Under the pieces are notes generated by a model. That model saw only the letters and a list, made by a program, of their open reading frames with translations. It was not told where the DNA came from and did not search any database. From positions 403,591 to 467,590 of the forward strand of contig DHZH01000002.1 of assembly GCA_002414385.1 (NCBI GenBank): 64,000 nucleotides of DNA, given 5' to 3'. The stretch is from Gammaproteobacteria bacterium UBA5109 (GTDB taxonomy: Bacteria > Pseudomonadota > Gammaproteobacteria > Pseudomonadales > Pseudohongiellaceae). Of this stretch, positions 8,940 through 17,670 are shown piece by piece. Positions within the stretch are counted from its first letter, which is position 1. Each line of letters begins with the position of its first letter. A program made the position numbers and the translations under genes.

Positions 8940-10220
8940 TTATTTTCTGTGAAGCCGGCGACGGGTAAATTTATGCATGCTCTGGCTCAGCTGCTGCAGT
9001 TCTTCTGCTTCGATAATATAGGGCGGCATAATATAGACCAGCTTGCCAAAGGGCCGAATCCAGACGCCTTCATCGACAAAAAATTGCTGGGCTTCATGCA
9101 AATTTACCGCTTCATGCATTTCGACAACGCCTATGGCGCCGAGTACCCGCACATCCTGGACCGACTCTTCCTGCAGACAGGGAGCCAGTTCCTGGCCTAA
9201 CTGTTTTTCAATGGTCTCAATACGGCTTTTCCAGTCTGATTCAAGCAGGAGCCTGATGCTGGCACAGGAGGCGGCACAGGCCAGGGGATTTGCCATAAAT
9301 GTCGGACCATGCATCAAGACTCCGCCATCCCCGGAGATACCTTCACTGATACGGGAGTTACAAAGGGTTGCTGCCAGGCTCATATAGCCACCGGTCATGG
9401 CTTTACCAATGCACATGATGTCAGGGGCGATATCGGCATGCTCACAGGCAAATAATTTACCAGTGCGTCCAAAACCGGTCGCAATTTCATCGGCAATCAG
9501 CAAGACATCAAATTCATCACACAATTGCCTTGCCTTAAGCAGATACTCCGCCGAATAGAACCACATGCCGCCGGCTCCCTGTACGATGGGTTCGAGTATA
9601 AGCGCAGCAATATCCTTATGGTGGGTTTCAAGCAGCGAACGAATACTGTGAAGATCCTCTTCAGTGCAGGGGCTGCCGAAGCGACAGGAAGGGCGTTCAG
9701 CAAAATAGTTTTGCGGCAGGATACCTCTGAACAGTTCATGCATACCGGTGACCGGGTCACAGACCGACATCGCGGCAAAAGTGTCGCCATGATAGGCACC
9801 ACGTAAACTGAGCAGTTTGTTTTTTTTATATTGCCCCTTGCTCATCCAGTATTGTTTGGCCATTTTGATGGCCACTTCCACGGCAACTGAACCGGAGTCG
9901 GAAATAAAAACCTGTTGCAGAGGGGCCGGAGTCAGGTTCACCAGCAGGCGGCAAAGTTCTATAGCAGGTTCATGAGTCAGTCCGCCGAACATGACATGTG
10001 ACATCCGGTCAATTTGCTTTTTTATTGCACTATTCAGTTCCGGGTTCTGGTAGCCGTGAATAACACTCCACCAGGAAGCCATACCATCAATCAGGCGTCT
10101 GCCGTCTTCCAGTTCAATGGTCACGCCGTCTGCTGAAACCACCGGAAAAACAGGCAAGGGAGCCTGCATTGAGGTGTAGGGGTGCCAGATATGTGCCTTG
10201 TCAAATTCCAGATCAATCAT
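8940..10220 (-). CDS. bioA: adenosylmethionine--8-amino-7-oxononanoate transaminase
   Basis: PLP enzyme that converts KAPA to DAPA in biotin synthesis with S-adenosylmethionine as amino donor. The chosen ATG gives 426 residues, close to E. coli BioA (429), starting MIDLEFDKAHIWHPYTSM, the usual BioA N-terminus; upstream in-frame ATGs at 10268 and 10259 would add a non-conserved extension. GAYHGDT, DEIATGFGRTGKLFACEH and the PLP lysine in IGKAMTGGYM are present. It lies 14 kb from bioBFCD in this window, and no biotin-repressor-like site was seen upstream. Confidence 0.95.
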   Translation of the reverse strand: MIDLEFDKAHIWHPYTSMQAPLPVFPVVSADGVTIELEDGRRLIDGMASWWSVIHGYQNPELNSAIKKQIDRMSHVMFGGLTHEPAIELCRLLVNLTPAPLQQVFISDSGSVAVEVAIKMAKQYWMSKGQYKKNKLLSLRGAYHGDTFAAMSVCDPVTGMHELFRGILPQNYFAERPSCRFGSPCTEEDLHSIRSLLETHHKDIAALILEPIVQGAGGMWFYSAEYLLKARQLCDEFDVLLIADEIATGFGRTGKLFACEHADIAPDIMCIGKAMTGGYMSLAATLCNSRISEGISGDGGVLMHGPTFMANPLACAASCASIRLLLESDWKSRIETIEKQLGQELAPCLQEESVQDVRVLGAIGVVEMHEAVNLHEAQQFFVDEGVWIRPFGKLVYIMPPYIIEAEELQQLSQSMHKFTRRRLHRK

Positions 10221-10338
10221 GCCCGGCGATTGTACTTGAAAGCGCCGTATAATGCCCATAAGAGGCATTGGACTAATGCTGGAAGATTAGGTAGCCTTTG
10301 CTCCTCAAAACAAGAAAATCGCTGCTAGCGGAGGAAGT

Positions 10339-10710
10339 ATGAAATCAACGTTTAAGAGCTTTGGCCTGGGCTTTGCATTGTTCGCAATGACATCGTCTCT
10401 CGGATTTGCCCAGGATAGGCCTATTGCCGGGGCCAACTGTGAGAACCCGGTACCACCCAGTATCACCAATTCATCAAGTCAGAATATGGATATGCTGCTG
10501 GATGCTCAGGATGCGGTTCAAGGTTTTATTGAAGCATCGAATAATTTTATTGCCTGTGTTGACCGGGTTATTGACCGTCGTTCAGAATCAGCAAGTCAGG
10601 AACAGCTGGATGCCTGGACTGCACTGATCAATGATAATGTAGAAGCTCAGGAAACTGTTGCTGCTGCTTTTAATGAACAAGTACGCATGTTTAATGAAAG
10701 CCAGGAATAA
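10339..10710 (+). CDS. small secreted protein of unknown function
   Basis: 123 residues with a clear signal peptide (MKSTFKSFGLGFALFAMTS, Ala-x-Ala-like site near residue 24) and a strong ribosome binding site GGAGGAAG just before the ATG. The mature part is acidic and mostly helical, with two cysteines (in AGANCENP and FIACVDRV) that could form one disulfide in the periplasm. I do not recognise a family. It is a single-gene unit closed by a terminator. Confidence 0.75.
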   Translation: MKSTFKSFGLGFALFAMTSSLGFAQDRPIAGANCENPVPPSITNSSSQNMDMLLDAQDAVQGFIEASNNFIACVDRVIDRRSESASQEQLDAWTALINDNVEAQETVAAAFNEQVRMFNESQE

Positions 10711-10724
10711 TTTTTACCGAGTTT

Positions 10725-10751
10725 AAAAAAAGGGCCTGGTGCCCTTTTTTT
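10725..10751. terminator. bidirectional Rho-independent terminator
   Basis: A7 GGGC, CTGGT loop, GCCC T7: the stem can extend through the A/T runs, and both strands end in a U tract. It separates the secreted-protein gene (plus) from the converging M3 peptidase gene (minus). Confidence 0.85.
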
Positions 10752-10772
10752 ATGCCACTTTTTTTGTATTGC

Positions 10773-12950
10773 TCAATTCAGTCCACGTCTTTCCAGCAGG
10801 GGAGCAACTTCCGCTTCCCTGCCACGAAAATCGATATAAAGCGTCATGGCATCGACACTGCCACCTTTTGATAGAAGACTTTCACGAAAATGCTGGCCAT
10901 TTTCACGACCAAGTCCGCCATTTTCCCGAAACCATTCCACAGTATCAGCATCCAGTACTTCGCTCCAGATATAGGAGTAGTACCCTGCTGCATAACCGCC
11001 CATGATGTGGGAAAAATAGGTCAAGCGGTAGCGTGGCGGTACTACCGACGGATCGAAACCGGCCTCCTGCAAAACACGTTCTTCAAAAGCCATGATTTCA
11101 TTGGCAGCAGGCACTTCCTCCGGAGTCAGCTGATGCAGAGCCAAATCCGTTACAGATGCAGCAAGGTATTCAGTGGAAGCAAAACCCTGGTTAAATTGCA
11201 TGGCTTCCAGCACCCGTTCCAGCAATTCTGCCGGCAGGGGTTCACCGGTTTCATAATGCACGGCATAGTTGCTCAAAACTTCAGGCCAGTCCGCCCACAT
11301 TTCATTTACCTGGGAAGGAAACTCGACAAAATCACGCGGTACGCTGGTGCCGGAAAAAGATGGAAATCTTACATCGGAAAACATGCCATGCAGTGCATGG
11401 CCGAATTCATGAAACATGGTAACGACTTCATCAAAACTCATCAGCGTAGCTTCACCGGGCGGGGGTTCGGTAATATTGAGGTGATTGGCCACCACAGGTT
11501 GCAAGCCCAGCAAATCTGACTGGCGTACATAAGAGTTCATCCAGGCGCCGCCGTTTTTGCTGGGCCGGGCGTACATGTCCATGATGAAAAATGCCAGGGT
11601 TGTGCCGTCATCAGAAAAGACCTCAAATACCCGGACATCTTCCTGGTACACCGGCAGGTCATTGCGTTCCTGAAAAGTTATCCCGTAGAGTTGTTCAGCA
11701 GCATAAAACACACCATTATGCAGAACGTTATTTACTTCGAAATAGGGACGTAACTGGCTTTCATCAAACTGATAGCGTTCCTGCCTGACTTTCTCTGCAT
11801 AGTAGGCCCAGTCCCAGGCTGCCAGTTGAAAATCACCGCCCTCGGCATCAATCATGGCTTGCAGGTCAGCGGCTTCCTGACGCGCATTGCGCACTGCCGG
11901 TGTAGTCAGGTCAGCCAGTTGTTGATTAACAGCGGCCACACCAGGAGCAGTCTGGTTCTGCAGGATATATTCGGCATAGTTGTTAAAACCCAGTAACTGG
12001 GCTTTTTCCGCTCGCAACTGAGCTGTGCGGCTGAGTAAAGCCCGGTTATCAAATTCTCCACCCCGATGTCCGCGGGACAAAGAAGCCTCATGGATACGCT
12101 GTCGCAGGGCGCGGTTTTCCAGTGAAGCCAGCAGGGGCTGCCCACTGGTATTCAATAATGGTAAAACATATTTTCCGGCCAGGTCGCGACTCTCTGCTTC
12201 ATCGGCTGCTGCCTGGATTTCAGCGGAGCTCAAACCGGCGAGTTCTGCTTCACTGTCCACGATTACCGCCATTGCATTGACTTCGTTGAGCACGTTCTGA
12301 CCAAAACGGGTGCCAAGCTCAGCAAGTTCGCCGTTTAATTCTCGCAGCCTGGCCTGATCCTGTTCGGAAAGCCGGGCACCGGCGCGGATAAAATCTTTAT
12401 GGGTTTCTACCAGCAGACGGAGTTGCTCATCATCAAGGTTGAGAGAGTCGCGTTGTTGATATAGGGAATCGATTCTGCTGAACAGCGAAGGGTTGAGATA
12501 AATCCGGTCATTGTGAGCAGACAGTTGCGGAGCCACTTCGGTTTCAATGGCATTGAGTGCATCATTGGTATGGGCCGAGGTCATGGAAAAAAACTGCGTG
12601 CTGACGCGGCTCAACAAGCGACCGGATTGTTCAAGCCTTACCAGCGTATTGTCAAATGTCGGCGCTGAACGCTGATTGGCGATAGCCTCGACTTCCTGCA
12701 TATGTTCAGCCATGCCCTGCGCAAAAGCCGGTAGATAATGTTCAGGCCTGATCAGGTCAAACTGTGGGTATTCGAAAATCAGCGGGCTTGGACTTAACAG
12801 GGGATTATCATTATTCATGTTTTGCATATCATTGCTTGCTTCGGGTGCAGGACTGTTTGCCTGATTGTTCTGCTCGGGACCTTCGCCGGATTCACCGGAA
12901 CAGGCGCCAAGGAGAAGGCCAACTAACAGGGGAATGGCAATATTTTTCAT
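10773..12950 (-). CDS. dcp: M3-family peptidyl-dipeptidase, lipoprotein
   Basis: Zinc metallopeptidase of family M3 (Dcp/oligopeptidase A type) that releases C-terminal dipeptides from small peptides. The 725-residue protein has a lipoprotein signal ending LLLGAC (Cys17), followed by a long Ser/Glu/Asn-rich linker, so it is probably an outer-membrane-anchored form rather than the cytosolic enzyme. The zinc motif FHEFGHALHG is near residue 512, with the Glu ligand helix after it. Last gene of the minus-strand run that begins at rsgA; the start is 4 bases beyond the VanZ-like stop. Confidence 0.92.
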   Translation of the reverse strand: MKNIAIPLLVGLLLGACSGESGEGPEQNNQANSPAPEASNDMQNMNNDNPLLSPSPLIFEYPQFDLIRPEHYLPAFAQGMAEHMQEVEAIANQRSAPTFDNTLVRLEQSGRLLSRVSTQFFSMTSAHTNDALNAIETEVAPQLSAHNDRIYLNPSLFSRIDSLYQQRDSLNLDDEQLRLLVETHKDFIRAGARLSEQDQARLRELNGELAELGTRFGQNVLNEVNAMAVIVDSEAELAGLSSAEIQAAADEAESRDLAGKYVLPLLNTSGQPLLASLENRALRQRIHEASLSRGHRGGEFDNRALLSRTAQLRAEKAQLLGFNNYAEYILQNQTAPGVAAVNQQLADLTTPAVRNARQEAADLQAMIDAEGGDFQLAAWDWAYYAEKVRQERYQFDESQLRPYFEVNNVLHNGVFYAAEQLYGITFQERNDLPVYQEDVRVFEVFSDDGTTLAFFIMDMYARPSKNGGAWMNSYVRQSDLLGLQPVVANHLNITEPPPGEATLMSFDEVVTMFHEFGHALHGMFSDVRFPSFSGTSVPRDFVEFPSQVNEMWADWPEVLSNYAVHYETGEPLPAELLERVLEAMQFNQGFASTEYLAASVTDLALHQLTPEEVPAANEIMAFEERVLQEAGFDPSVVPPRYRLTYFSHIMGGYAAGYYSYIWSEVLDADTVEWFRENGGLGRENGQHFRESLLSKGGSVDAMTLYIDFRGREAEVAPLLERRGLN

Positions 12951-12954
12951 GGTA

Positions 12955-13338
12955 TTATTTTTTTAATTCTTCTGAAGACTTCAATGTAATCGGAAAATAG
13001 TACCTAAGCAACTGGGCCAGCAATATTCCGCTGGCAATCCCGACACTGTTGGCCAGCATATCAGCCCATTCTCCATAACGGTTAAGGTATGGCTGTACAA
13101 GCTCGATTCCTCCGCTGTAGGCAAGATAGGCAAATATTACCAGCCACCAGTATCTGGGTTGACGAAAAGCCACAGGGAATGTGAGGGCTGCGAAGGCAAT
13201 AAGGTGGTGCAGTTTGTCACTGCCTGGAAACGGTGGGAGCTGGTCCAGTGGCGTCAGGGTAAGTATGCCAATGGCTGCGAGTAAAAACAGACTCAGGGCC
13301 AGCCAGTATTGTGATACTAATCGCAGACTATATTGCAC
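12955..13338 (-). CDS. VanZ-like membrane protein
   Basis: 127 residues with four predicted membrane helices and the family's DKLHHLIAF and EWADMLANSVG motifs. VanZ-like proteins are small membrane proteins of unclear biochemical role, named after the teicoplanin-resistance gene. The start is a GTG ten bases after the upstream stop with no good ribosome binding site, so translation is probably coupled to the upstream gene. Confidence 0.8.
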   Translation of the reverse strand: MQYSLRLVSQYWLALSLFLLAAIGILTLTPLDQLPPFPGSDKLHHLIAFAALTFPVAFRQPRYWWLVIFAYLAYSGGIELVQPYLNRYGEWADMLANSVGIASGILLAQLLRYYFPITLKSSEELKK

Positions 13339-13348
13339 CGGGAATCAA

Positions 13349-13714
13349 TCAGGAATCAAGCCAGGCTTCTGCTGCTTCCCGCTCATTAAGATCAAAGGCT
13401 TTGATTTTCATCCAGGGCAGTAACATGCCCTCCATTTCAGCAGCTTTCTGCAGCCAGAGCTTGTCTGTCAGTACCGCACCCCGGCTAAAGTTTTTAATCA
13501 GTGCGAACATGGCAGGTAAACGTGAAAACTCGTGGATAACAGCACTTAAAGTCGGCAAATGAAATTCAGTAACGGTATAAAGCATTTTGCCTTCACGTAT
13601 ATCACGGGCTTTATCTTCCAGTTCATCCAGCGCTGTTTTCATTTCATCCTTGTCGAGTTTACCGTTCAGTTCGATATCGATACGGTCTTCGGCAACTTTA
13701 ATAATTCTGATCAT
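13349..13714 (-). CDS. SpoIIAA-like (STAS/SEC14-fold) protein
   Basis: 121-residue soluble protein resembling the SpoIIAA-like family: opening beta strands MIRIIKVAEDRIDIELNGKL, a helix, KMLYTVTEFH, and a C-terminal W-M-K-I-K-AF strand. These proteins have a STAS-like fold; their role is not established. GAGGAAG lies seven bases before the ATG. It stands between a tiny membrane peptide and the VanZ-like gene. Confidence 0.75.
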   Translation of the reverse strand: MIRIIKVAEDRIDIELNGKLDKDEMKTALDELEDKARDIREGKMLYTVTEFHLPTLSAVIHEFSRLPAMFALIKNFSRGAVLTDKLWLQKAAEMEGMLLPWMKIKAFDLNEREAAEAWLDS

Positions 13715-13739
13715 AACTTCCTCAGTTTATAAGTAACTG

Positions 13740-13865
13740 TCACTGTAACAGGAACAGGCCGATTCCCGCGACTAACAGTACAGCGCTTGCCAGCACCAGC
13801 AAGCGAATAATTTTTTCCGCATTGTGAGGGTGATAATGCCTGATGAGTTTTACGATATGTAACAT
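13740..13865 (-). CDS. 41-residue single-pass membrane peptide (candidate)
   Basis: Open frame of 41 codons starting ATG at 13865. The product has a basic, His-rich N-terminus (HIVKLIRHYHPHN) and one hydrophobic helix (LLVLASAVLLVAGIGLFLL) ending at the C-terminus. It fills the otherwise empty gap between the DUF2164 and SpoIIAA-like genes, 25 bases before the latter. There is no strong ribosome binding site. Real-gene status is inferred from position and composition only. Confidence 0.5.
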   Translation of the reverse strand: MLHIVKLIRHYHPHNAEKIIRLLVLASAVLLVAGIGLFLLQ

Positions 13866-13935
13866 GGCTTCACTATCTGGGTCTTTTTTTAATCCTATTA
13901 CTGCTCAGGTCTGACAGCAAGCTAATATTAATGCT

Positions 13936-14184
13936 TTAATCTGCAGTGTCTTTTTCTATCGCGTAGATGGCTTCATCAATATTTTCAGCCATTTGCGTGA
14001 GGATGTCGCGTGCATCATATAAGCCGCGGTTATAAAAGTAGGGCCCTATCTGCTTGGTGAAAAAATCCAGCAGGAATTCGGCATCGAATTGACCGATCTC
14101 CTGCTTCAATTCATCCTCAAAATAAGTTTTGATTTTCTCGATAATTCTTGATTTTTCTTCCTCAGTAAACTTGATATCAGACAT
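13936..14184 (-). CDS. DUF2164 family protein
   Basis: 82 residues with the conserved core IGQFDAEFLLDFF and IGPYFYNRGLYDAR of the DUF2164 family, small cytosolic proteins of unknown function. The ATG is 13 bases after the HAD-phosphatase stop, so the two are in one transcript. Confidence 0.85.
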   Translation of the reverse strand: MSDIKFTEEEKSRIIEKIKTYFEDELKQEIGQFDAEFLLDFFTKQIGPYFYNRGLYDARDILTQMAENIDEAIYAIEKDTAD

Positions 14185-14197
14185 ATTGAACCAGTTT

Positions 14198-14839
14198 TCA
14201 AATGGATAGTGTGGTTATATCCCGGGGCTTGTTGCACAGGACTTTTGCGCCTGCAGTACATAATTCCTCCTCTGAACCATATCCCCAGAGCACACCCACG
14301 GGATAGATATGATTATCCCGGGCGCCATTAATGTCATGGTAACGGTCGCCAATCATTATTGTAAGCTCTTTATCCAGAGCGGAGTCATCAAGTACATGTG
14401 CAATCAAGTCACTTTTTAGATCAAATCGGCCATCCAGTTCGGCGCCATAGATAGCTTGAAAAAATTCAGCCAGGCCAAAATGCTGTATTATTTTTTCAGC
14501 ATAAACTTGCGGTTTTGAGGTTGCGATATATAGTTTTCTGCCCTGTTCTGTCAGCGATGAAAGCATTTCTGGAATACCTTCATATACACTGTTTTCATAC
14601 AGGCCCTTGGTCCGGAAGCGTTCGCGATAAATACTGACTGCCACCTCAATATCATTTTTATTGCTATGGGCCGGTAACAAGGCTTTGAAAACCTCTCTTA
14701 AAGAGGCGCCAATAAAGTTTTCGAGTGGCGTATCTGGAGAGGATGAAAGCTTGAGCTCCGACAGTGTGTGTTCAAGACAGGCAACTATTCCTGGCCTGGA
14801 GTCAGTCAGCGTACCGTCCAGGTCGAACAGAATATTCAC
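14198..14839 (-). CDS. HAD-superfamily hydrolase, phosphoglycolate-phosphatase-like
   Basis: Haloacid-dehalogenase fold phosphatase. Motif I NILFDLDGTLTDSRPG supplies the nucleophile Asp and acid Asp; a C1 cap follows; motif II is IATSK and motif III/IV is MIGDRYHDINGA. The 213-residue length and the cap resemble Gph/pyrophosphatase PpaX-type enzymes; the true substrate is unknown. GTG at 14839 is preferred over GTG at 14863: it lies four bases after the YciI-like stop with GGAAAG seven bases upstream. Confidence 0.85.
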   Translation of the reverse strand: MNILFDLDGTLTDSRPGIVACLEHTLSELKLSSSPDTPLENFIGASLREVFKALLPAHSNKNDIEVAVSIYRERFRTKGLYENSVYEGIPEMLSSLTEQGRKLYIATSKPQVYAEKIIQHFGLAEFFQAIYGAELDGRFDLKSDLIAHVLDDSALDKELTIMIGDRYHDINGARDNHIYPVGVLWGYGSEEELCTAGAKVLCNKPRDITTLSI

Positions 14840-14843
14840 TGGC

Positions 14844-15119
14844 TTACTTTCCTGTGACAACACGCCATTCCCGTATACGCCATTTAGTTACCAGCCCATT
14901 TTGCACATACGGGTCTTGCCTGACAAACTCCTCAATATGCTCTTTATTCTCCGTTTTGAATACCAGAACTGCACCATCAACTGGATCAGCAAAGGCTCCG
15001 GCAAGCTGGATTTCACCTTGTTCCAGATACTCATTTACCAGAGCAAGATGCGCCTCTCTGTATGGAGTGCGCTTATCAACAACATTTTCAATGTAATCAT
15101 AGAAAAGCAGGAAATACAT
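14844..15119 (-). CDS. YciI-like family protein
   Basis: 91 residues of the ferredoxin-like YCII fold (MYFLLFYDYIENVVDKR, then R-x-AHL and the closing EWRVV strand), related to muconolactone isomerase-like proteins; exact function unknown. AAGGAGGG sits three bases before the ATG. The downstream HAD gene starts four bases after its stop. Confidence 0.85.
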   Translation of the reverse strand: MYFLLFYDYIENVVDKRTPYREAHLALVNEYLEQGEIQLAGAFADPVDGAVLVFKTENKEHIEEFVRQDPYVQNGLVTKWRIREWRVVTGK

Positions 15120-15149
15120 ATACCCTCCTTAATAAAATTTTAAGAGTAT

Positions 15150-15701
15150 TCAGTTTGATTTCATGACTTTGTCACCGGTCTTTATTGAGCCTGATTTAAT
15201 GACCTTAGTGTTGATGCCACGCAGATTAAGTTTTTTGCCGTAGTCCGAATTTACAAATTTCATTGCTTCCAGTCCAAAACGGCTAACAAATTTTTTGCAG
15301 CCTGTATGGGGTACTGGTGTAACTTCAATGATTGCGTTTCCAATCGACAATCGTGTGCCGGCAGGCAGATTTTCATTGCTCAAGTCCATGTCAATAAAAA
15401 GCTGATCGCCCGCCAGCGACCAGCGGCTCCTGTTTTGCGCTACCAGCTGGGCGACCCGGGAGTTCATGATAGTAAGCTGCATCTGTGGATCGGCGGAGCC
15501 GTCCGGCATGGACTTGCTACCACGGCTCTTCCAGTTGTCACCGAGCAAGCCTTTATCGATATCCAGGCGAGCATTGTCAAGCACATGTCGCTTTGCAGTT
15601 TCTGGACGGGCAACAATTAACTCCAGAAGTCCGTTGTTTTCGGGAGAATCCAGTATGTGCTCCAGCCCGGCTTCAAGTTCTTCCCTGTCTGCTTGATCCA
15701 T
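15150..15701 (-). CDS. MOSC-domain protein
   Basis: 183 residues. The second half is a MOSC domain, with the NRSRWSLAGDQLFIDMDLS segment, IEVTPVPHTGCKKFVSRFG containing the conserved Cys, and the C-terminal RGINTKVIKSG strand. MOSC proteins are sulfur-carrier or molybdenum-cofactor-linked; the N-terminal 80 residues are helical and not recognised. AGGGTAAT precedes the ATG. It lies 33 bases after rsgA. Confidence 0.8.
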   Translation of the reverse strand: MDQADREELEAGLEHILDSPENNGLLELIVARPETAKRHVLDNARLDIDKGLLGDNWKSRGSKSMPDGSADPQMQLTIMNSRVAQLVAQNRSRWSLAGDQLFIDMDLSNENLPAGTRLSIGNAIIEVTPVPHTGCKKFVSRFGLEAMKFVNSDYGKKLNLRGINTKVIKSGSIKTGDKVMKSN

Positions 15702-15734
15702 CGTATTACCCTGTGCGATTGAGTTCCTGTGTCA

Positions 15735-16805
15735 TTATTCCCTTGATTTAAACTTCCTGGAACTTTTCATGACACTTTTGTAAAAACGTCCCATGGCTTT
15801 GTCATTCTGTCGTCTTTGAACAAGGCTTGCACTATTTCGAGCCTGCTCAGCAAGCAGCTTATGGTAATTATCAAAACGTTGCTGCTCAAGCTTGCCGGAT
15901 TCAAGTGCCTCAATAACTGCACACCCGGGTTCACTCTGATGCTGACAATCCCTGAATCGGCATTTGCTGGCCAGTGCTTCGATGTCAGAAAAAGTGGCCT
16001 TGATGCCCGCTTCATTATCGACCATCTGTAACTCGCGCATACCAGGACTATCCAGCAGCAGCCCGCCATCTGCTAAAACATGCAGACTTCTGGAGGTGGT
16101 GGTGTGTCGTCCCTTGCTGTCCTGTTCACGAATGGCCGCCGTCGACTGTTCCTGGTTCCCACTTAGGCTATTGGTGATGGTTGACTTGCCAACGCCTGAT
16201 GAGCCAAGTAAAGCTACTGTCTGTCCGGGTGTAATCCATTTCTTCAGAGCTTCCAGGCTTGTTGCATCAGTGGCATTTACCTGCTCTACATGCAGTTGGG
16301 GCTGGGCATCCGCAAGTGCTGTAAGGAAAGGAGCGACATCCTCACACAGATCAACTTTTGTCAAAACCACGATGCAATGAATGCCAGACTCGGCAGCAAT
16401 TGATAAATATCGGTCAATTCTGTTGATATTAAATTCATCATTGCACGAGGTAATAATAAATACAGTATCAATATTGGCAGCGATAAGCTGAATTGCGGAT
16501 TCCTTACCGGGACTTCTGCGTTTGATGAGAGTTTTTCGTTCAAGGACTTTCAGGGCTTGATATTCAGTATCAAGCATTATCCAGTCGCCAACAGTCGGGT
16601 GAGCTTCCGGCGGCTCATTGCGCCAGTGATAGGCGGATATGTGTAACAGCTTTTGCCGGTTATCCCTGTCCAGGCCAAGGCACTCAAAAAGATCACGCTG
16701 CACGGCAATCACCCGGAATGGAAGTTGTGACCCAATTGCATCCAGGTCTAACTGGGACTGAAAGTAATTACTCCAGCCCAGGTCAAAAAGGTTATGAATT
16801 TGCAT
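15735..16805 (-). CDS. rsgA: ribosome small-subunit-dependent GTPase A
   Basis: Circularly permuted GTPase that checks late 30S assembly. The 356-residue protein has an N-terminal OB-like domain, the permuted G motifs TKVD (G4), LLGSSGVGKST (G1) and DSPGMREL (G3), then the zinc knuckle CRFRDCQHQSEPGC and a basic tail. The N-terminus (LGWSNYFQSQLDLD) is the type seen in the second RsgA/YloQ-like subgroup of proteobacteria. First gene of the minus-strand run ending at dcp. Confidence 0.92.
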   Translation of the reverse strand: MQIHNLFDLGWSNYFQSQLDLDAIGSQLPFRVIAVQRDLFECLGLDRDNRQKLLHISAYHWRNEPPEAHPTVGDWIMLDTEYQALKVLERKTLIKRRSPGKESAIQLIAANIDTVFIITSCNDEFNINRIDRYLSIAAESGIHCIVVLTKVDLCEDVAPFLTALADAQPQLHVEQVNATDATSLEALKKWITPGQTVALLGSSGVGKSTITNSLSGNQEQSTAAIREQDSKGRHTTTSRSLHVLADGGLLLDSPGMRELQMVDNEAGIKATFSDIEALASKCRFRDCQHQSEPGCAVIEALESGKLEQQRFDNYHKLLAEQARNSASLVQRRQNDKAMGRFYKSVMKSSRKFKSRE

Positions 16806-16886
16806 TGTTGTAATCCCAAAAAATCTGTAACTGTTATTCGGGCAGTATCAGAAGTAGTTAAGTTTTTCTGATTAACCGAAAAGACT

Positions 16887-16904
16887 GGGATTCACTTGAA
16901 TCCC
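16887..16904 (-). terminator. hairpin, possible minus-strand terminator
   Basis: GGGATTC, ACTT loop, GAATCCC: perfect 7-base stem. On the minus strand it is followed by AGTCTTTTC, a weak U tract. It would end a transcript carrying the 23-codon frame before rsgA, or act as an attenuator. Confidence 0.35.
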
Positions 16905-16980
16905 GGCTGCGGGCCGGGGAGTTTGAAACTGGATCGAAGAGGCAGGGGAGTGAGTTTGCAAGCAAAGCTGTATCAGCGAA

Positions 16981-17052
16981 TTACTCTTTCACCCCTTGCT
17001 GCTCCATGGTACTGACCCGATACCGGCCTGAGAAATATTTAAGTACAATCAT
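16981..17052 (-). CDS. 23-residue micro-ORF with ideal Shine-Dalgarno (candidate)
   Basis: Opens with ATG at 17052, seven bases after a perfect AGGAGG on the minus strand; an in-frame ATG at 17058 is too close to that site. The peptide is basic-hydrophobic at the start (MIVLKYFSGRYRVS) and polar at the end. No family recognised. A hairpin follows about 80 bases downstream. Coding status rests on the ribosome binding site alone. Confidence 0.35.
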   Translation of the reverse strand: MIVLKYFSGRYRVSTMEQQGVKE

Positions 17053-17274
17053 ATGCATGCCTCCTGCTGAAATTCGTTGAACTTTCAGCCAGTATAGCAC
17101 CAGGAATTCGGGATAGGTAAAGCTCCCGACATAAATATGCACAGGCAAAGTGCCTGAATCCGGTAAATTAAAACCAATCTGCCTTATATTTTCTGATAAA
17201 GGTTTGATATCGCATGAATCTGTGCCATATTTCAAAACACAAAAATAATCACAAACTTCAACGAGGGACGCTTC

Positions 17275-17670
17275 ATGTCGACAGATAATGCAAAACTCAT
17301 ATTACGTTTAACCCTGGGGATATTGCTGTTGTTTCATGGCTGGGCCAAAGTGACTGGTGGTATCGGCTTTATCGAAGGTTTGCTGCAAAACAATGGGCTT
17401 CCCGGATTTCTGGGTTACCTGGTTTATGTCGGAGAAGTCGTGGCGCCATTATTGCTGCTGGCGGGGGCTTATGTTCGGGTAGGCGCTGCCCTGATTATTG
17501 GTAATATGGTGGTTGCAATTCTGCTGGTTCACACCGGGGATATTTTTGCCCTGAATGGCACCGGCGGATGGGCAATTGAGTTACAAATGTTTTATCTGAT
17601 GAATGCTGTCGTAATTCTGATGCTGGGTGCTGGTAAATACAGCTTCATGCCAGCAAGTAAATGGAATTAA
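17275..17670 (+). CDS. DoxX family membrane protein
   Basis: 131 residues, four predicted membrane helices, with the family opening LRLTLGILLLFHGWAKVTGG and the GEVVAPLLLLAG segment. DoxX-type proteins are small inner-membrane proteins associated with oxidative stress or quinone chemistry; biochemical role open. GAGGGA precedes the ATG. It converges with ccoP, overlapping it by four bases. Confidence 0.88.
   Translation: MSTDNAKLILRLTLGILLLFHGWAKVTGGIGFIEGLLQNNGLPGFLGYLVYVGEVVAPLLLLAGAYVRVGAALIIGNMVVAILLVHTGDIFALNGTGGWAIELQMFYLMNAVVILMLGAGKYSFMPASKWN

Larger units (their letters stand above)
16806..17274. other. 469-base gap rsgA-doxX
   Basis: Contains a perfect 7-base hairpin at 16887-16904 and a 23-codon open frame with an ideal Shine-Dalgarno at 16981-17052 (both listed). 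The rest shows no coding or RNA gene I can support. The doxX ribosome binding site GAGGGA is at the right edge. Confidence 0.5.
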
